Positions 11,133-13,055 of a DNA stretch of 13,055 nt are shown here, one piece after another. Within the stretch, counting starts at the first letter, position 1; every line of letters starts with the position of its first letter. The position numbers were made by a program, and so were the translations under genes. Below the pieces are notes generated by a model that did no database searches, had not been told where the DNA came from, and worked only from the letters and a program-made list of their open reading frames with translations. Source of the stretch: SBAX01 sp964421865 (lineage in GTDB: Bacteria > Planctomycetota > Phycisphaerae > UBA1845); assembly GCA_964421865.1 (NCBI GenBank), contig CAYQZH010000109.1, positions 1 through 13,055 of the forward strand, written 5' to 3'.

Positions 11133-13055
11133 GTCAAAGAATCCCCTCCACGATCTGATGGCCGTCGGCAGAATGCCCGTCATCCTCGAGCTTCATTTAA
11201 CCGAAGGCGACCGGATCGCGTATCAGAAGCTTCGCCAGCGCCACCTTGCCCAAGGGTACGAACTGCCGCAACTCACGGTACTGGGCCAATACCTGCGACA
11301 GATGGATGTCACCCGCGGCGAGTTGACCGCCGAGGAGCGGGCCCTTGTGCACAAGTTGCAGGTCTACGCCGACCTGGTGAGCTCCGGGAGCGTTGACCTC
11401 CTTGCCTTGGGCGACGGACCCCGCGGGCGAGACACGCTGGACAATGCCATCGCGGCGGCACTCTTAATCGGGCTGGGGGCCGATCCCGCTCGCTTAATGG
11501 CCAACATCGTCGCCCGCGAGCGCCAAGCCGACCAGATTCGCGGGCGGCTCCTTCATTTTGCGGAACTCGGCGTTCGCAATGCCCTTTTGCTCACCGGCGA
11601 TTTGCCGGTCGGTTCCGCCCGTCCGGCCCGGTTCCCGCTCGACTCCGTCGGTATGTGCGCGCTGGCGAGGAAGATGCTCCTTGAAGGGGCCTTGCCGGAT
11701 GATTTTTGGATCGCCGCCGCCGGACATCCCAACCCCGACGCCGACCCGGACGGCTTGCGCACCCTGCAAAAAGCGCTGGCCGGCGCCAAGGTCATCATCA
11801 CCCAAGCGATTTACTCGGTCGAACAGTTCACCCAATGGATGCAGGCCCTGCATCGTGTCGGCGCGATCGATCAAGTCCACGTTCTGGCCGAGGTGATCCC
11901 CATTACCTCCGCGTCGCAACTCCGGTTGATCGCCGAGGTGCCCGGCATCCGCGTGCCCGGTGATCTGATCGCGGAGCTGGACGCCGCCAAGGAACGTCTC
12001 GAACAAGCGGCCACGGCGGGCGGCCACCCGCCGGAATGGGTCGAACAGCGCCTGCGAAACGAAGGGGCGCGCATCACCCGTGGGTTACTCCACCGCATCC
12101 GCAAAGTGCCGGGGGTTAGCGGCTTTTACCTTGGCTGCGTAAAGGGGTTTGACGCCCATTTGGAATTGCTGCGTGAGGCCCCGCTTCTTCCTGAGCAGGG
12201 ACAGGGCTTGCACAAAGTCACGAAGATAGCCGGTGCGGAGCGACAGCGGGCCCTGGCCAACGTTCCTTCGCTGGAGTCGTTCCTTGATCGCCTCGTTCGA
12301 CAGGCTCAACGAAGGCAGCTCCGAGCGCGTTTCACCGGCCGCTTTGCGGATCCGCCAGCCAGTCCGCCCTTGAGCGGTATGGCGACCTCGTTGTTGCGTA
12401 CAGCGTGCCAGGGCTTGATCAAACTGCTGGAATGGCCCAAGGTGCCCCTGTTCGGCTGCAAGAAATGCGATCGCTGCGATCTGAGCTCTGATGCTTTGAT
12501 TTGCCCGCGCGGTTGCGCGAAGCAAATGACCCACGGCCCCTGCGGCGCCCCACGTCTCGTGGGCGGACGTGTCCTCTGCGAAGACACGTCCCGCGAGTGC
12601 ACTTGGGCGGCTATCGGCGTGCGCCGAGCGCAGTACGGTGTACCCATCGCCGAGCAACTTGAAGTTCGCGAGGCTCCCTCGGCGGGTTTCTACGAGGGCC
12701 GGACCTACAGCGCCGTGCTACCGGTGTTGACGGGCAGGAAGCGCGGGCCGAATTGGAGCTTAGCCTGGCGAGCACCGCTGGCTCGCGTCGCCCGCGTGTT
12801 CCGCCGCGACTTCAAGCTGAAGGCGAAAGGCGAGCCGCGTGATCTCACCACGCTTGCCGAAAGCCAGGGCGAGCACCTTCTTTCCATCGTCGCCGACCGG
12901 CCTCAAGCGGATCGTGAGGAGCTGCTGGTCAAAGCCCTCGCCTTGATCGGCACTCCGGCTGCCTGGTGCCTCATCGAATCGCGGTTAGCGGAGTTCGGCC
13001 TACCGGCCGAGGGAACGCTTGCGGATTTGTCCTTGCGTGAACAATTTCAACTGGC
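11131..13055 (+). CDS. metF: Methylenetetrahydrofolate reductase fused to a MetV-like Cys-rich domain, 3' end outside the window
   Basis: At least 641 residues, open to the end of the window. Residues about 1-290 are a MetF barrel (RDTLDNAIAAALL, NIVARERQADQIRG, NALLLTGD 150-157, FPLDSVGM, GAKVIITQAIYSVEQF 218-233, VPGIRVPGDLI 270-280) that reduces methylene-THF to methyl-THF. Residues about 415-500 carry eight cysteines (443, 446, 449, 458, 462, 471, 483, 490) in the pattern CxxCxxC...CP...C...GPCG...C...C, matching the MTHFR C-terminal domain (PF12225) found as the separate MetV subunit in acetogens, where it binds metal or an Fe-S cluster. Residues 520-641 match nothing I recognise. The start ATG 11131 lies in an intergenic repeat with no ribosome-binding site; ATG 11158 is the alternative. 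It lies downstream of the homocysteine methyltransferase on the same strand. Confidence 0.85.
   Translation, partial: MSKNPLHDLMAVGRMPVILELHLTEGDRIAYQKLRQRHLAQGYELPQLTVLGQYLRQMDVTRGELTAEERALVHKLQVYADLVSSGSVDLLALGDGPRGRDTLDNAIAAALLIGLGADPARLMANIVARERQADQIRGRLLHFAELGVRNALLLTGDLPVGSARPARFPLDSVGMCALARKMLLEGALPDDFWIAAAGHPNPDADPDGLRTLQKALAGAKVIITQAIYSVEQFTQWMQALHRVGAIDQVHVLAEVIPITSASQLRLIAEVPGIRVPGDLIAELDAAKERLEQAATAGGHPPEWVEQRLRNEGARITRGLLHRIRKVPGVSGFYLGCVKGFDAHLELLREAPLLPEQGQGLHKVTKIAGAERQRALANVPSLESFLDRLVRQAQRRQLRARFTGRFADPPASPPLSGMATSLLRTACQGLIKLLEWPKVPLFGCKKCDRCDLSSDALICPRGCAKQMTHGPCGAPRLVGGRVLCEDTSRECTWAAIGVRRAQYGVPIAEQLEVREAPSAGFYEGRTYSAVLPVLTGRKRGPNWSLAWRAPLARVARVFRRDFKLKAKGEPRDLTTLAESQGEHLLSIVADRPQADREELLVKALALIGTPAAWCLIESRLAEFGLPAEGTLADLSLREQFQL

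Noticed and set aside
10268..11137. Long minus-strand open frame opposite the homocysteine methyltransferase
   Set aside because: The + strand carries all family motifs; the antisense frame has none and starts within the intergenic repeat.
12085..12657. Minus-strand frame opposite the reductase fusion
   Set aside because: The + frame is continuous and holds the eight-cysteine domain; the antisense translation has no domain.
1..13055. CRISPR array
   Set aside because: No regularly spaced direct repeats with unique spacers were seen; the repeats present are tandem or only two-copy.

Overview
The window is GC-rich bacterial chromosome, probably from a Planctomycetota-type organism. This is inferred, not proven, from the long coiled-coil membrane protein of a kind common in that phylum, the small PglC-type sugar transferase, the repeat-filled intergenic DNA and the near-leaderless promoters. 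It mixes decaying accessory genes (left half) with housekeeping genes (right end).

Layout. 1-519: end of an MntA-type antitoxin and its HepT toxin, which carries an apparent one-base insertion. 633-1295 (-): phosphoglycosyl transferase. 1444-1550 and 2510-2619: two copies of a promoter-plus-hairpin repeat on either side of a VapB/VapC-type pair (1582-2276, -); the VapC frame is broken at a run of seven G. 2635-2829: short secreted-protein fragment expressed from the second repeat. 2867-6138: compact restriction-modification cassette, with a methyltransferase fused to one target-recognition domain, facing a PD-(D/E)XK endonuclease and an Xre-type controller. 6496-8301: coiled-coil membrane protein interrupted by one in-frame TGA at a probable cysteine position. 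8644-9066 (-): proline-rich lipoprotein. 9067-9580: repeats and an orphan promoter, no convincing gene. 9581-10063 (-): C-terminal remnant of a CaiB/BaiF CoA-transferase. 10091-11029: MetH-type homocysteine methyltransferase domain. 11131 to the end: methylenetetrahydrofolate reductase fused to a MetV-like cysteine-rich domain and a further unrecognised region.

How the genes work together. The last two genes make a methionine/one-carbon unit: the reductase would make methyl-THF and the Cys-rich methyltransferase module would handle the homocysteine end. The controller and endonuclease overlap by 4 bp (GTGA), and a palindrome sits inside the likely controller promoter, which suggests self-limiting expression while the methyltransferase is made separately. 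In both toxin-antitoxin loci the toxin frame is damaged while the visible antitoxin sequence is intact. The most interesting point is the TGA at 7858-7860: it falls where a CxxC pair is expected and is followed at a suitable distance by a hairpin whose loop starts GGU, as in bacterial SECIS elements. It is either a selenocysteine codon or a recent nonsense mutation.
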